This document shows, piece after piece, positions 52,447 to 62,461 of a stretch of DNA of 64,000 bases. The translations under genes were made by a program, and so were the position numbers. The stretch spans positions 24,533 to 88,532 of the forward strand of contig CAVECB010000005.1 in the NCBI GenBank assembly GCA_963614215.1, written 5' to 3'. Source of the DNA: CAVAWX01 sp963614215 (lineage in GTDB: Bacteria > Actinomycetota > Coriobacteriia > Coriobacteriales > QAMH01). The notes beneath the pieces were generated by a model. The model was given only the letters and a program-made list of their open reading frames with translations. It did not search any database and was not told where the DNA came from. Within the stretch, counting starts at the first letter, position 1, and each line of letters starts with the position of its first letter.

Positions 52447-53160
52447 CTAGACGTCCGAGACGCTGCCCGAGGCCTGGGAGCTTTGGGTGGTCTGCGTGGA
52501 CTGGGTGGTCGAGCTGCCACTGTTGGAGTTCGTGGCGCCGGAAAGTATGCCGTAGCGCAGCGCCGAGCACCCACCCAGCAGCAAGTTGATGACCAGGTTT
52601 ATCGCGATGATGATGATGACGGCCTTCAGGCAGCCACTTGTCTGGCTTTGGGCCTGTTGGCGGCGCTGCTGCCAAGCCTGTTGCTGTTGTTGTTGTTGCT
52701 GCTGTTGCCAGGCCTGTTGCTGCTGGCCTTGCGCCTGGCGAGCCCACTGGCGAAACATTTCCTCGAAGGGGTTGGCTGCGCCGGTGTTGCCCTGGCCAGA
52801 GCCGCCGGCCGCTCGCTCGTCGAAGTCGTAGCCGGCAAACGGGCCGTATGCCCCGCCGCCTTGCTGCTGCCTGCTGCCGCCGGACGTCGAGGTGGTCGAC
52901 GAGCCGGTCGTGCGCGTCTGAGCGTGGGGGCTGCCCGTGGAGCCGGGGCGGCCTGCCGATGCGCGCGGGCCGTACGGGGTGCCGTTCACGATGGAATCGT
53001 AGGCGGCGTTGACCTCGGCCATCTTCTTCGCCGCGTTCGCATCGCCCGGATTGAGGTCGGGATGGTACTTTTTGGCAAGCTTGCGATAGGCGCGGGTCAC
53101 CTCGTCTTTGGAGGCGCCCGCGCTAAGCCCGAGTACTTTGTAGGGGTCGGTCTGCGTCAT
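52447..53160 (-). CDS. J-domain protein with poly-Gln region and membrane helix
   Basis: 237 residues. The N-terminal J domain (DPYKVLGLSAGASKDEVTRA, with YHPDLNPG carrying the HPD that stimulates DnaK) is complete. A Gly/Ser linker follows, then poly-Gln (about 148-175, CAG/CAA-type codon run), a membrane helix (CLKAVIIIIAINLVINLLLG) and a Ser/Thr tail. It lacks the zinc and substrate domains of DnaJ. It probably recruits DnaK to the membrane; client unknown. Confidence 0.88.
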   Translation of the reverse strand: MTQTDPYKVLGLSAGASKDEVTRAYRKLAKKYHPDLNPGDANAAKKMAEVNAAYDSIVNGTPYGPRASAGRPGSTGSPHAQTRTTGSSTTSTSGGSRQQQGGGAYGPFAGYDFDERAAGGSGQGNTGAANPFEEMFRQWARQAQGQQQQAWQQQQQQQQQQAWQQRRQQAQSQTSGCLKAVIIIIAINLVINLLLGGCSALRYGILSGATNSNSGSSTTQSTQTTQSSQASGSVSDV

Positions 53161-53311
53161 CTTGTCCCGTATAGTAGCGTGCCTGCCTGAAAATGCCTTG
53201 GACTATCGCGTGTTCTTCGGCAACGTTTCGGCAAAATCACACACGAAGCTCCCCTTCACCCAACCGGTTGCAGCCCCGCGCCCTTGCGAAAGGGGGCGTG
53301 CAATGGACGCG

Positions 53312-56300
53312 TCATGAAGCGTCATGTGCGGTCTTTTCGCGCAGGTCGCGAAAAATCCACGCGCGCGTGCAGGGCGTGCCGTCCGCATCGCGTGCCGTGT
53401 CGTCTTCGACGTCTGCGGTAAACGGCCCGAACGTCACCGTCTGCGGCTCGCCTGTGCCGTCCACATCGTCGAGGAAGAGAAAGGACAGCTCTACACGGGT
53501 GAAACCCTGGGCGAGCAAGGCGAGGGCATAGCACTCGGCCTGCAAGGTGAAATGTTTATCGCGCTCGGCAGGCGTCATGTCGAGGTAGCCCGTCTTGTAG
53601 TCCACCACCTGCACGGCTCCGCGCCCAAACTCGTCGTAGGCGAGCAAGTCGATGAAGCCGCGCAGGTAGGACGCGGGGTTGTCGCCGGCTTCTTCGTCCA
53701 GGCAGATGAAGAACGGCTCCTCGCAGCGCAGGTGGGCAAAGGACGCCATCTTGTGCGCCGCCGCGCTGCCCGTCCACACCCGCATGCGCATGTCCAGCTC
53801 GTCGATGTCGGCTTGCGCGAAAAGCCCGTGCGCATGCGCGATGGCACACAGCCTGTCTGGCGGCAGGGCGCAAATGGGGCTTTCGGGCGCGGTATGCAAG
53901 GCAGCGAATTGGGCGCACGCGTGCAAGGCCTCGCCGCGCACGTTTGCCGCCGCACGCGCCGGGTCGCATCCGGCGAAATCGTCGCCGGCACCTGTCGTAG
54001 GGACGCACGCACGCAAATCCGCCCCGGCATCGTCTGCGTCCGCGCGCCGGTCCTCGCCGTCGTCGACGGGCGCGGAAAAGATGCCGCGTACCTGTCCTTC
54101 GGCCTCTTCGAGCGCCGCAAGCGACGAGGCGCTGAACACGTCGGCATCTGGGGAAAAGACATAGGGCCAATCGCTGCGCGGGCGTCGGGCAAAGCCGTCG
54201 GGCAGCAAAAACCCTGCGGCCTCATCCTTGGCGGCCCCGTCACCCGCGCCCGCATCGCCTTCACCACCGTCTCCGCGCGCATCCGCACCATCGGGCGCAC
54301 CGGCTCCCGTCGCCGCATCGGCAGACGGTAAATCCCCGTCTTCTTCAGGCCCGGCATCCTCGAAACGGTACTCCCAACGTGCCGCAATCTGCTCGTGCGC
54401 GGCGACGATGCGCTCTTGCACGCCCTTCGGCACGGAAACGCCTTTTTTTGTCACCCGCGCCTTCATGCACACGATCAGGGCCTCTTGCGCACGGGTGAAG
54501 GCGACGTAGAGCTTGCGCTCCAGCTCGGCGTCCTCGGCTGCACGCGCATGAGCCACAAGCGCCGCGCGGAACTGCGCCGCGTCGGGCACTGCATCTTCGC
54601 CTGGCCATATGTAGCGCCGCGTGCGCTCATCGGATATGGCCTCTTTTTCGCTGGCCACGAGCTTGAGCATGACCTCCTGAGCGCGACATTTCCTCGACGA
54701 TTTCTCATACTCGTCAGCCGAGGTGCCGGGATCGAGCAGGGCGCATTGCCACACCCGTCCCCCATCGTCTGCTATGCGCTCGGAGACGATGCGCGACGGG
54801 CCGTCCTGCCCGCCTTGCCCGTCGAAACCGGAGACCGCGACGATGGGAAACTGCAGCCCCTTCGAGGCGTGGATGGTCATGATGCGCACGAAGTTGCTGT
54901 CCTTTGCCGACAGCGCCCCGGGCGGCTCGGAGAGGTTTTTCATGCGCGCGGCCAAGGTGGAGGCGACGAAGGCTGCATCGCAACAGCGCTCGCCTTCGAT
55001 GTCTTCGGCCATGCGCACGACCTTTAGCGCGTTCGCGAGCTTGGCGTGGTTTGCCGCCCGGCATGTCGCGTCGTGCCGCGCCTCGTCTTCCAAGCGCGCG
55101 ACCCACCCCGACTCGTGCAAGACGTCGGCTAGCAGCTGCGAGAGCGGCGCCTGCCCGATGCGCCGGCGCGCCCGAGCGAGCACATGACGTGCCGCCTCCA
55201 CGCGTTTCGAGAGCTTGCCGTCGGCCTCGTCCGCACCTGCGCTCCCCATTTTCATGCTCGTGAAGTCGGCGGGCGTCAGGCCGAAAAACGCGCTTTCCTC
55301 CACATTGAAGAGCGCCTCGCTGTCCTCGCGGTTCGCAATCGCACGGGCAAGCGCGACGACGCCTTTTCCCTCGGGCATGCTCGAGAGCACCGAACCCTTG
55401 GCCACCACGTAGGGGATGTTGTGGCGCTGGAGCGCGGCGGTGAAGTCGGCCGCGCCCGTCATCGCGCCGAGCAAGATGGCCATGTCGCCGTAGCTGCGCC
55501 CGCTGGCCTCGTGAATCTGCTCGAAGCGGCGCGCCACCGCCTCTGCCTGGCAGCGCCGTGCATCTGCCGTCGCCCCACGGGAGTAGCGCACGTCCACGAC
55601 GCTGACGCGCGGCCCTTCCACGTCCTCGTCGTAGGAAAACTTCGACTCGTCGCGTCGCGCGTTCAAAGGCTGGTAGGCGCCGATCGCAGCGCCGGTGTCG
55701 TCGGTGAAGACCAGGTCGGTGAAGGCGAGTATGTCGGCGTGACTGCGGTAGTTGTCGTCGAGGGCTATCTTGCTGCGCGCGGGCAGGGCGTCGACATGGC
55801 GCGAGTAGGTGCTCACGTCCGCGCCGCGGAAACGGTAGATGCTCTGTTGCGGGTCGCCCACCACGCACAGGCGGCAGTCGTCAGGACCTGTGAGGTGGCC
55901 GATGATGGCCAGCTGCACGGGGTCGGTGTCTTGGAACTCGTCGACCATGACCAGACCGAAGCGGTCCTCGTAGCGCCGCGCTATTTCGGGGCGTTCCAGC
56001 GCGGCGGCCGTCTTGAGCAGCAGGTCGTCTTGGTCGAGCATGCCGCGCGCCAGCTTCATCTCATCAAAGATGCGCACCGCGTCGGCGGCAATCGAGAACA
56101 GCACGTCTTGGAACGGCCACGCCAACGCAAGCTCCAGGTCGAGGAAAAGCTTCGGGGAGATGGGGCAGCCCGTGCCCTTCTTCTTGGCGCCCGCGCTGCC
56201 GCCCTCTTCACCATCTGCCGGCACTCCGCCAAAAAGTGCTTCCTCGATCAGCTCGCGCACGGCCTCGCGCCACGTGACGATCTCCGAAAACGCGCCCGCG

Positions 56301-56962
56301 CCCACGTTGGGCAGGGGCGGCAACGCAACACGGCTGCGTATGCCCAGCTCGTCTTCGATGCTTTGCTGCAGGCTGCGCAACTCGGGCGCGGGAGGGGCGA
56401 CGATGTCGGAAAAACCGCCCGCGCTGCCCGCGGCCAGGTCCATGAGCGCGGCGATGCTTGCCTTGACGGCCTGCGGCGCGTACTCAACAAAAAGCGCCTG
56501 CGCGGCCTCGTAGGAAACGGAGGCCCCGGACAAGGCGGCATCAATTGCCCGGGCGCGCATCTCGCCCCATTCGTCGTCTGGCACGAGCCTGAAATTCGGG
56601 TCCAGCCCCAAATCGAAAGCGTTTTCCCGCAGGATGCGCGAGCAAGTCCCGTGTATGGTGCCAATCCACGCGTCGTCTACGAGCACCGCCTGGTCGGGCC
56701 TGCCTATCTCGCGCAGGGCCGCCTTGATGCGCGAACGCAGCTCGGCGGCCGCCTTCTCGGTGAAGGTGATGGCCATGACCTGCTCGATGCTCTCGACGAT
56801 AGGTCCTTCCTGCCCGTCTTCTTGATGCACGTCGAAAGCCTTTGCCACGCGCTCGCGCAAGGTAAACGTCTTGCCGGACCCGGCGCCGGCGATAACGGCG
56901 ATGGACCTGTCGAAGGTCTTCGCGCAGGCGACCTGTCCGCCTTTCAAATCGGAAAAGCTCAT
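53312..56962 (-). CDS. addA: AddA-like UvrD/Rep helicase-nuclease
   Basis: 1216 residues. Helicase motifs: I AGAGSGKT, II VDEFQDTDPVQLAI, III GDPQQSIYRFRGAD, V TIHASKGLQFPIV. C-terminal PD-(D/E)xK nuclease: RGFIDLLAYDEF, VVDYKTGY and a late QAECYALA. Together this is the AddA plan for processing DNA double-strand ends to Chi for RecA. ATG 56962 has GGAGGTTAGG upstream. It overlaps the addB-like gene by four bases, so the two are coupled. The linker (about 895-930) is Ala/Gly/Asp-rich. Confidence 0.93.
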   Translation of the reverse strand: MSFSDLKGGQVACAKTFDRSIAVIAGAGSGKTFTLRERVAKAFDVHQEDGQEGPIVESIEQVMAITFTEKAAAELRSRIKAALREIGRPDQAVLVDDAWIGTIHGTCSRILRENAFDLGLDPNFRLVPDDEWGEMRARAIDAALSGASVSYEAAQALFVEYAPQAVKASIAALMDLAAGSAGGFSDIVAPPAPELRSLQQSIEDELGIRSRVALPPLPNVGAGAFSEIVTWREAVRELIEEALFGGVPADGEEGGSAGAKKKGTGCPISPKLFLDLELALAWPFQDVLFSIAADAVRIFDEMKLARGMLDQDDLLLKTAAALERPEIARRYEDRFGLVMVDEFQDTDPVQLAIIGHLTGPDDCRLCVVGDPQQSIYRFRGADVSTYSRHVDALPARSKIALDDNYRSHADILAFTDLVFTDDTGAAIGAYQPLNARRDESKFSYDEDVEGPRVSVVDVRYSRGATADARRCQAEAVARRFEQIHEASGRSYGDMAILLGAMTGAADFTAALQRHNIPYVVAKGSVLSSMPEGKGVVALARAIANREDSEALFNVEESAFFGLTPADFTSMKMGSAGADEADGKLSKRVEAARHVLARARRRIGQAPLSQLLADVLHESGWVARLEDEARHDATCRAANHAKLANALKVVRMAEDIEGERCCDAAFVASTLAARMKNLSEPPGALSAKDSNFVRIMTIHASKGLQFPIVAVSGFDGQGGQDGPSRIVSERIADDGGRVWQCALLDPGTSADEYEKSSRKCRAQEVMLKLVASEKEAISDERTRRYIWPGEDAVPDAAQFRAALVAHARAAEDAELERKLYVAFTRAQEALIVCMKARVTKKGVSVPKGVQERIVAAHEQIAARWEYRFEDAGPEEDGDLPSADAATGAGAPDGADARGDGGEGDAGAGDGAAKDEAAGFLLPDGFARRPRSDWPYVFSPDADVFSASSLAALEEAEGQVRGIFSAPVDDGEDRRADADDAGADLRACVPTTGAGDDFAGCDPARAAANVRGEALHACAQFAALHTAPESPICALPPDRLCAIAHAHGLFAQADIDELDMRMRVWTGSAAAHKMASFAHLRCEEPFFICLDEEAGDNPASYLRGFIDLLAYDEFGRGAVQVVDYKTGYLDMTPAERDKHFTLQAECYALALLAQGFTRVELSFLFLDDVDGTGEPQTVTFGPFTADVEDDTARDADGTPCTRAWIFRDLREKTAHDAS

Positions 56963-59900
56963 CCTAACCTCCCCTCGCACGCGGCAACGGGGCAATACTC
57001 GCACGCGTCTTTGTTGCGCGGCTTTTTCTCAACGCAGCCCGCTTCGATGCGCGCGACCACCTGCGTGCGCACCATGTCCTCCACGGCGCACAACAGCTCC
57101 ATCAGGCTCGTGTTCTCACCGTCGGGCATGAGCGCGTAGCGGGGCATGGTAGAGCTTGCCGTCGGCAGCACGATGCCGGTCTCGCCCACCTCGCCTGCCA
57201 GCGCCCCGCGCACGGCAATCTTGTTCGGCACGCATTTGTACGAGAGGTAGAGGGCGCCGACGGCACGCTCGATGCGCTTGCCCGCCGCCGCCGACATGGC
57301 CTCCCGCAGCTCCTTTGACTTGGCGATGGCACCCATGTATAGCAGGGCCTGCAGCTTCTTGCCCGCAAAGCCGCGCTCGGCATACTCCTTTTTTTTCGGC
57401 AGGTCGTGGGCGGCGCCAATCGAGCCCTTGTAGTCGATGACGACGGCGTTGCCGCGCCCGTCCACGTCCACGCGGTCGATGATGCCCGTCAGGCGGCAGC
57501 CGGCAAACTCCACGCCGCCGCCGGGAAACGAAAACTCGAAGAGCGCCGGCGCAAAGTCCGTCTCGGCCAGAAACGACGGCTCGTGCGCAATGCAGCGCTG
57601 CAGGTCTTTGCAGATGTCGGTGACCTCGCCCAGCTCGATGGCGCTGTTCGGTAAAGGCGCGAGCCGCTTGCCACAAGGCCTTTCCTCCTGCGCGGCCAGC
57701 AGCTCTTCTATGACCTCGGCCATGCACGCGAAAGCCTCGTCTTTGTCCTCGGCGCGTGCAGTGGGCTTGCGTCCGAAGCGCTCGAAGAACAGGTGCAGAG
57801 CCTCGTGGGCAAACGAGCCTTTTTCAAGCGGGGTGAAGTCCTCGTCGGGCACGCCTATGCCCATCCAACGCGTCGCGAACCACTTGTAGGGGCATTCCAG
57901 GTAGGTATCTATCTGCGAAGGCGACAGACGCAAAGGGGCATCCGGCGGCGTCGCGGGCTCCACACCGTCTGGCCACTCGCTTCTCGGAGGCCTGCGCAGG
58001 CGGTGCAGCAGCCGTTCGAGCGCCTCGCCTTCAAGCGGGACAGCGGGCGCGTCGTGCATTTGCTGGAAATCGAGGCCGAAAGCGACGTTGTCGGTGAAGC
58101 CGTCCTCGCCGCGGCTGAAAAGCGCCGTCTCGTGCGGGCCGACGTGTATTCCCTCTTGCAAGACGGGCGGTATGGAAAAGACACGGTGCAAATCGTCGGT
58201 GGTGCGCGTGTCCTCGCGGTAGAGGTCGGTGAACTCCTCCAGCATGGCGCAAGGATAGGTCGGCTCGCCGTCCACGTCGTTGAGCACGCGGCCGAGCACG
58301 AGGTGGCGCGCCGGCACGGCCACGAGTTCACGCCACATGCGGCGTTGGCGCTCTAGGCGCCCCTGCCCGCGCGGCACCCCCAGTTTGTCGAGGAGCAACA
58401 TGACCGCGTCGTCGCGGCTGGCCACGCTGTAGTGCTCGCTGTCGAGGTCGCAAACGACGAGCGCCGCGCACGAGGCCGCGCCCTGCCCCGCGGCATCGGC
58501 AAGCGACATCACCACGACATCGGGCGCTTTGGCACGGTCAGGCGGATAGGCGGCATGACGCACGACGATCGTGGCGTTTGCCATCTCCTCGAGCAGGTCT
58601 GAGGGGATGGGCGGATGGGGCGCTTTGCCTTGCGGCTCGCACGCGGCAAGCGTCGCGCACGCCTGGCGCACGAGCTCGAGGGCGCCGCGCTGTTCTGCGA
58701 GAAAGAGGCTGTCCGCGTCGGGCAGGTCGGACAGCAGGGCGGAAAACTCCTCGAAGGCAGCGGGCGCTGGGTCGCAGACGAGGGCGCGCAAGGCCGCAAG
58801 GCGCGGGTGCTCGCGGGCAAGCTCGTCGAGCGCGTCACCGCAAAGCAGCAGCCTGTCTGCACGCAGGCGCGCGTAGATGCGGGAGGCCTGCGCGCGGTCG
58901 ATGCCTAGCACCGGGTTGTAGAGCACGTCGGCAAGATGGCGCCTATCCCAAGTCGGCACGCCCGCGCGCATTCCGTCTCCTGCATCCGCATGCGCGTCGT
59001 CGTCCGCGTCCGCATGCGTGCCATCCGCACCTGCGCGCGCGGCGCCCACGCTGATGTCGGAGCTTTCGATGCACTCATAGAGGCTGATGTAGGCGCGGCC
59101 GAAGGCCGTGTCGGCGAACTTGCGCTCCCCCACGACCGCGCACGTCACGCCGCGCTCGACAAGCGCGGGCACGAGCTGCTCGTAGAGGGACAGCGGGTCG
59201 GCCGACGCAACGAGTATGCCCGGTCGCGTCGTGTCCGGCTGTGCTCCATCCAGCTGTGCTCCATCCGGCTGTGCCTCGGGCGCTTTCACCGGATTTTCCC
59301 GCGCGCCCTTTTTCATCTCGCCGTGCAGCTCGGAGACGACATCTGCGACAAGCGGCGCCTGCGCGTAGCGGCCGGCGGGAAACGCGAAGCGCACGCACAC
59401 GTCTTCAGACGGGCGCACCAGCTCGGGCGACAGCAGCCGGTCGAGGTCCGGCCCGTCTTGTGGCCAAGGCGTGCCATCGAGGCGCACCTGCGTACACGAA
59501 ACGCGCCCCTCCAGACGCTGCCAGAACTCGCGCTCGGCGGGCGAGAAGGGCGCATCGCCCACGACGCACACCGAAAGTGGGCGGGGAAAGGCGGTGGCGG
59601 CGTCGGCAGCGAGCAGGGCCATCGCATGCCCGCGCTCCACGAGGCCGATGCGACGATCGGCAAGCGCGCGCAAATACTCCACGCACAAAAGCAGCAGTTC
59701 GCGCTCGGCCAGGCTCGCGTCGTGCGGCAGCGCGACGTCGCGTTGTCCGGGGGAGGCAAAACGCGCAGCAGGCGCGACACAGGCGAGCTCTTCATCCGAG
59801 ACGCGACCGGCATCGGCAAGCGCGCAGTCGAACGCGGCAAGCCCCGCCCCCTGCCGCACAAAGCGCGCGGCGGCAGACGCGAGGCGCGGAGTCGGCCGCA

Positions 59901-60156
59901 GGTGGCGCAATTCCGTGCGCGCTATGACAGAGCCCATCACGAGCACCTGCGCCATGGAACCGGCGATTGCACGCCCGTCGCCTGCCAGCTCCCACACGCC
60001 ACGCAGCCAGGCCGCAAAGCTCGTCACCTGCGTGCCGAACACGCCGCCCGCACCAGCAACCGCCACCTGTTTGCACAGGGCGTTTGCCCGCGCGACCGAC
60101 GGACACAGCACCACGTCGTAGTCCTCGCACAGCTGCCTTGCGCGCTCGTCGTCCAT
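56959..60156 (-). CDS. addB: AddB-like PD-(D/E)xK nuclease subunit
   Basis: 1065 residues. The C-terminal nuclease has RLSPSQIDTYLECPYKWFA, RLTGIIDRVDVDG, AVVIDYKG and a Cys set (the ECPYKW Cys and C-x2-C-x5-C in ACEYCPVAACEG) that fits the AddB iron-sulfur clasp. The N-terminal helicase-like region has no Walker A lysine that I can see, so ATPase activity there is doubtful. Pairs with the overlapping addA-like gene. ATG 60156 has GGAGGAGAG upstream; an extended frame reaches 60186. Confidence 0.85.
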   Translation of the reverse strand: MDDERARQLCEDYDVVLCPSVARANALCKQVAVAGAGGVFGTQVTSFAAWLRGVWELAGDGRAIAGSMAQVLVMGSVIARTELRHLRPTPRLASAAARFVRQGAGLAAFDCALADAGRVSDEELACVAPAARFASPGQRDVALPHDASLAERELLLLCVEYLRALADRRIGLVERGHAMALLAADAATAFPRPLSVCVVGDAPFSPAEREFWQRLEGRVSCTQVRLDGTPWPQDGPDLDRLLSPELVRPSEDVCVRFAFPAGRYAQAPLVADVVSELHGEMKKGARENPVKAPEAQPDGAQLDGAQPDTTRPGILVASADPLSLYEQLVPALVERGVTCAVVGERKFADTAFGRAYISLYECIESSDISVGAARAGADGTHADADDDAHADAGDGMRAGVPTWDRRHLADVLYNPVLGIDRAQASRIYARLRADRLLLCGDALDELAREHPRLAALRALVCDPAPAAFEEFSALLSDLPDADSLFLAEQRGALELVRQACATLAACEPQGKAPHPPIPSDLLEEMANATIVVRHAAYPPDRAKAPDVVVMSLADAAGQGAASCAALVVCDLDSEHYSVASRDDAVMLLLDKLGVPRGQGRLERQRRMWRELVAVPARHLVLGRVLNDVDGEPTYPCAMLEEFTDLYREDTRTTDDLHRVFSIPPVLQEGIHVGPHETALFSRGEDGFTDNVAFGLDFQQMHDAPAVPLEGEALERLLHRLRRPPRSEWPDGVEPATPPDAPLRLSPSQIDTYLECPYKWFATRWMGIGVPDEDFTPLEKGSFAHEALHLFFERFGRKPTARAEDKDEAFACMAEVIEELLAAQEERPCGKRLAPLPNSAIELGEVTDICKDLQRCIAHEPSFLAETDFAPALFEFSFPGGGVEFAGCRLTGIIDRVDVDGRGNAVVIDYKGSIGAAHDLPKKKEYAERGFAGKKLQALLYMGAIAKSKELREAMSAAAGKRIERAVGALYLSYKCVPNKIAVRGALAGEVGETGIVLPTASSTMPRYALMPDGENTSLMELLCAVEDMVRTQVVARIEAGCVEKKPRNKDACEYCPVAACEGRLG

Positions 60157-60186
60157 GCCGCTCTCCTCCCTTGCCGCCTCCCACAT

Positions 60187-61515
60187 CTATCTCATGGGCA
60201 CGCCCGCGCCGAACAAAATCTCGCGCTCGTCTTCAGGCAGCGCAGACCTCGCCTGGTCGCGCACCCCGTTTACCCCGATGAAGAACTGGCGCATCATCGC
60301 CACCATCATGTAGCGACCCTTGTCCGTCAGCTCGATGGCCTCGTCGTCGTCGCGGGCGATGCAGCCGGACACCTTGAAAAACTCGTATTCCGCGGGCAGG
60401 CCGGCCGCCACGCTGCACCCAAAATCGCGCTCCCAGCGCCGTTTGTCCAGCCGCAGGCCAAAAAGCGACATCATAAAGCGGTAGCGCATGTGGTCGCGCT
60501 TGGTGAAGGTGGTCGCCCCCATCACGCTCATGCGCCCGGACTCGATGCGCGCGTTGTATTCGTTCACCGAAAAGGTATTCACGTGCAGGCGCTCGTCGAG
60601 GAAGCTCATGCCGCCCGAGCCAATGGCCGGGTATTCCTCGAAGTCCACGATGTACTCGTCGATCATGCCGCCGGCCGCCGCATTGAATGTCCACGCGTCG
60701 CCAAAAACAAAGGGCGCGTCCGGGCCTTGCGCCAGCTCGCGGCAGATGACCTCGTAGAAGCGCTGCTCACGGCTGTAGTCCACTTTGCCCACGGTGGCCG
60801 CGAGGCTTTTCTCCACGGCGGGGCTGGCCATGAGCGGGTAGAAGGTCGTCTGGCTTGCGCCCGTCTGCTTCAACACGTCGAGGTCGTGGCGCAACATGGC
60901 CTCGGTCTGCGCGGGGAAGTTGAAAATCATGTCCACGTTCAACGAGGTGAATGCCCCACCGGCCGCCGTCTCGCGCACGCGCTCGGCGATTGTGGCGGCA
61001 TCCCCGTACTTCTCGTAGCGGTCCATCTGGCGCAGCAGCCCGTCGTCGAAGCTCTGCACGCCCACGGACAGGCGCTGAATCTGCCCGGAGAAGCGCTCGA
61101 CCATCTCGGGCACGAGGTGGTTGGGGTTGGTCTCGCACGACACCTCGGAGATGGAGAAGGTGTCGCGCGCGCAGCGAATCGTCTCGAGCAGCTCGTCGGC
61201 GTCAATCGTGGGCGTGCCGCCGCCGATGTAGAGCGAGTCGAAGTCGTAGCCCAGCCGCGCCACCATCTGCATCTCGGTGCGCAGGTTCGCGAAGTAGCGT
61301 TTCGCGCGGCCCTCATCGAAAGGAAAGCGGTTGAAGCTGCAGTACGGGCACAGGCGCTCGCAGAAGGGCACGTGCATGTAGAGCATGTATTCGAGCCCAG
61401 GCTTGGGCGCGGGCAGGGTCGCGTCCTCGGGCGCGATGGGGTCGAGGGCCAGGTAGCGGCCGTTCATCGTGCGCACGACGCGCGAGAGTATGCGTTCGGA
61501 GAGCATGTGGGGCAT
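60187..61515 (-). CDS. Radical SAM protein of the HemW/coproporphyrinogen oxidase-like family
   Basis: 442 residues. C-x3-C-x2-C in PFCERLCPYCSFNR (4Fe-4S, SAM), GGGTPTIDADEL, SCETNPNHLVPE, and RLSVGVQSFDDGLLRQM are the hallmarks of the HemN/HemW group. The C-terminal winged-helix-like HemN region is present. HemW proteins bind haem rather than oxidise coproporphyrinogen; the role here is open. The gene follows the unknown at 61516 directly and lies 30 bp before addB. Confidence 0.88.
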   Translation of the reverse strand: MPHMLSERILSRVVRTMNGRYLALDPIAPEDATLPAPKPGLEYMLYMHVPFCERLCPYCSFNRFPFDEGRAKRYFANLRTEMQMVARLGYDFDSLYIGGGTPTIDADELLETIRCARDTFSISEVSCETNPNHLVPEMVERFSGQIQRLSVGVQSFDDGLLRQMDRYEKYGDAATIAERVRETAAGGAFTSLNVDMIFNFPAQTEAMLRHDLDVLKQTGASQTTFYPLMASPAVEKSLAATVGKVDYSREQRFYEVICRELAQGPDAPFVFGDAWTFNAAAGGMIDEYIVDFEEYPAIGSGGMSFLDERLHVNTFSVNEYNARIESGRMSVMGATTFTKRDHMRYRFMMSLFGLRLDKRRWERDFGCSVAAGLPAEYEFFKVSGCIARDDDEAIELTDKGRYMMVAMMRQFFIGVNGVRDQARSALPEDEREILFGAGVPMR

Positions 61516-62160
61516 TCACCTCGAGACTATGTAGAAGAGCAGCAGCGCGACGAGGACGACCCCGACGACAAGGGCAATATAGCAGCCGCGCGGGCGCTTC
61601 ACCGCCTGTGTGGCCATCCGCTCCGTTTTCGTCATGCGGTCCTTGTAGACGGCGCAGGCCTTCGGCAGCTTCGGGCGTGGGGCGGACTCGGTCTTGCACC
61701 AGACGCCGCCGCTGTCCTCGACGTGCGCGAGCTGTTTGGCCGAAAGCTTCACCTGCGGATGCTCGCCTTTTGCGATGCGCTCGAAGAGCCGTATGGTAAA
61801 CGGCTCGAAGGCCTCGCGCTGGGCAGCCGGGTAGGCCACGACGGCCACCTCGCAGATGTAGCGGTCCTTCGGTTTGTCGAAGACGACGAGCGAGGGGCAG
61901 ATATGGACGTCCCAGCCGTCCTCTTCCATCGAGAGGACCTGGGCGGCCAGCTGCGGTTCGAGAAAGCCGGCGGCCATTTTCGGCGTCGCGGCCACAGTGA
62001 CGCGCGGGCGCTCCTTGCCGCGCGAAGTCACGCGCATCTCGGCGACAAAATCCGTCTCGCGGCCTATGGCGCAGTAGTTGCCGTCGAGCTTCACCTCGGT
62101 CGTGTCGTCCGTGTGCCGCAGGTCGGTGTAGGTGCCGAAGTATTTCGCCGCGCTTGCCAT
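61516..62160 (-). CDS. Hypothetical tail-anchored membrane protein
   Basis: 214 residues, soluble N-terminal 185 with strands and Cys residues (DVHICPSLVVF, VWCKTE), then one C-terminal membrane helix (CYIALVVGVVLVALLLFYIV) and SR. No family recognised. The stop abuts the ATG of the radical SAM gene, so they are co-transcribed. The ATG at 62160 is the only good start. Confidence 0.75.
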   Translation of the reverse strand: MASAAKYFGTYTDLRHTDDTTEVKLDGNYCAIGRETDFVAEMRVTSRGKERPRVTVAATPKMAAGFLEPQLAAQVLSMEEDGWDVHICPSLVVFDKPKDRYICEVAVVAYPAAQREAFEPFTIRLFERIAKGEHPQVKLSAKQLAHVEDSGGVWCKTESAPRPKLPKACAVYKDRMTKTERMATQAVKRPRGCYIALVVGVVLVALLLFYIVSR

Positions 62161-62244
62161 GACTCGCTACTCTAGCACAGCGCGCGAACACCCCACGGAC
62201 ACGTGCATCGAAGCTTGGACGCATCCCGTTCGCCGGCGCGCGGC

Positions 62245-62430
62245 GTTTTGGCGCAATTGTCGACATTCGGCGACACCAGAAGTCCCTTTTTGCACGTCAA
62301 ATGCGCAATAGTGGACTTTGGGCGACAACATCACCCCCGTTTGCTATCGCCCAATCTCCCTTTTTGCGCAAAAAGACCCTGAAGACGTGAACAAAAGCCC
62401 TGAAACGTCGCCCGAAGCCGCTTTTTGCGC
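62245..62430. repeat. Dispersed ~187-bp intergenic repeat, copy 2
   Basis: Same orientation and internal plan as copy 1 at 1813-1999, starting GTTTTGGCGCAATTGTCGAC and ending CTTTTTGCGCA. The two lie 60 kb apart, each between a gene end and unrelated sequence. Differences are scattered substitutions with few length changes, so the element has been kept at fixed size. Confidence 0.75.
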
Positions 62431-62461
62431 AGCCGGCGAGGAGAAGCCGGGTGAAGGGGTG

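Noticed and set aside
58936..62175. 1079-codon open frame on the plus strand
   Set aside because: Antisense to the addB-like gene, radical SAM gene and tail-anchored gene; no recognisable feature.
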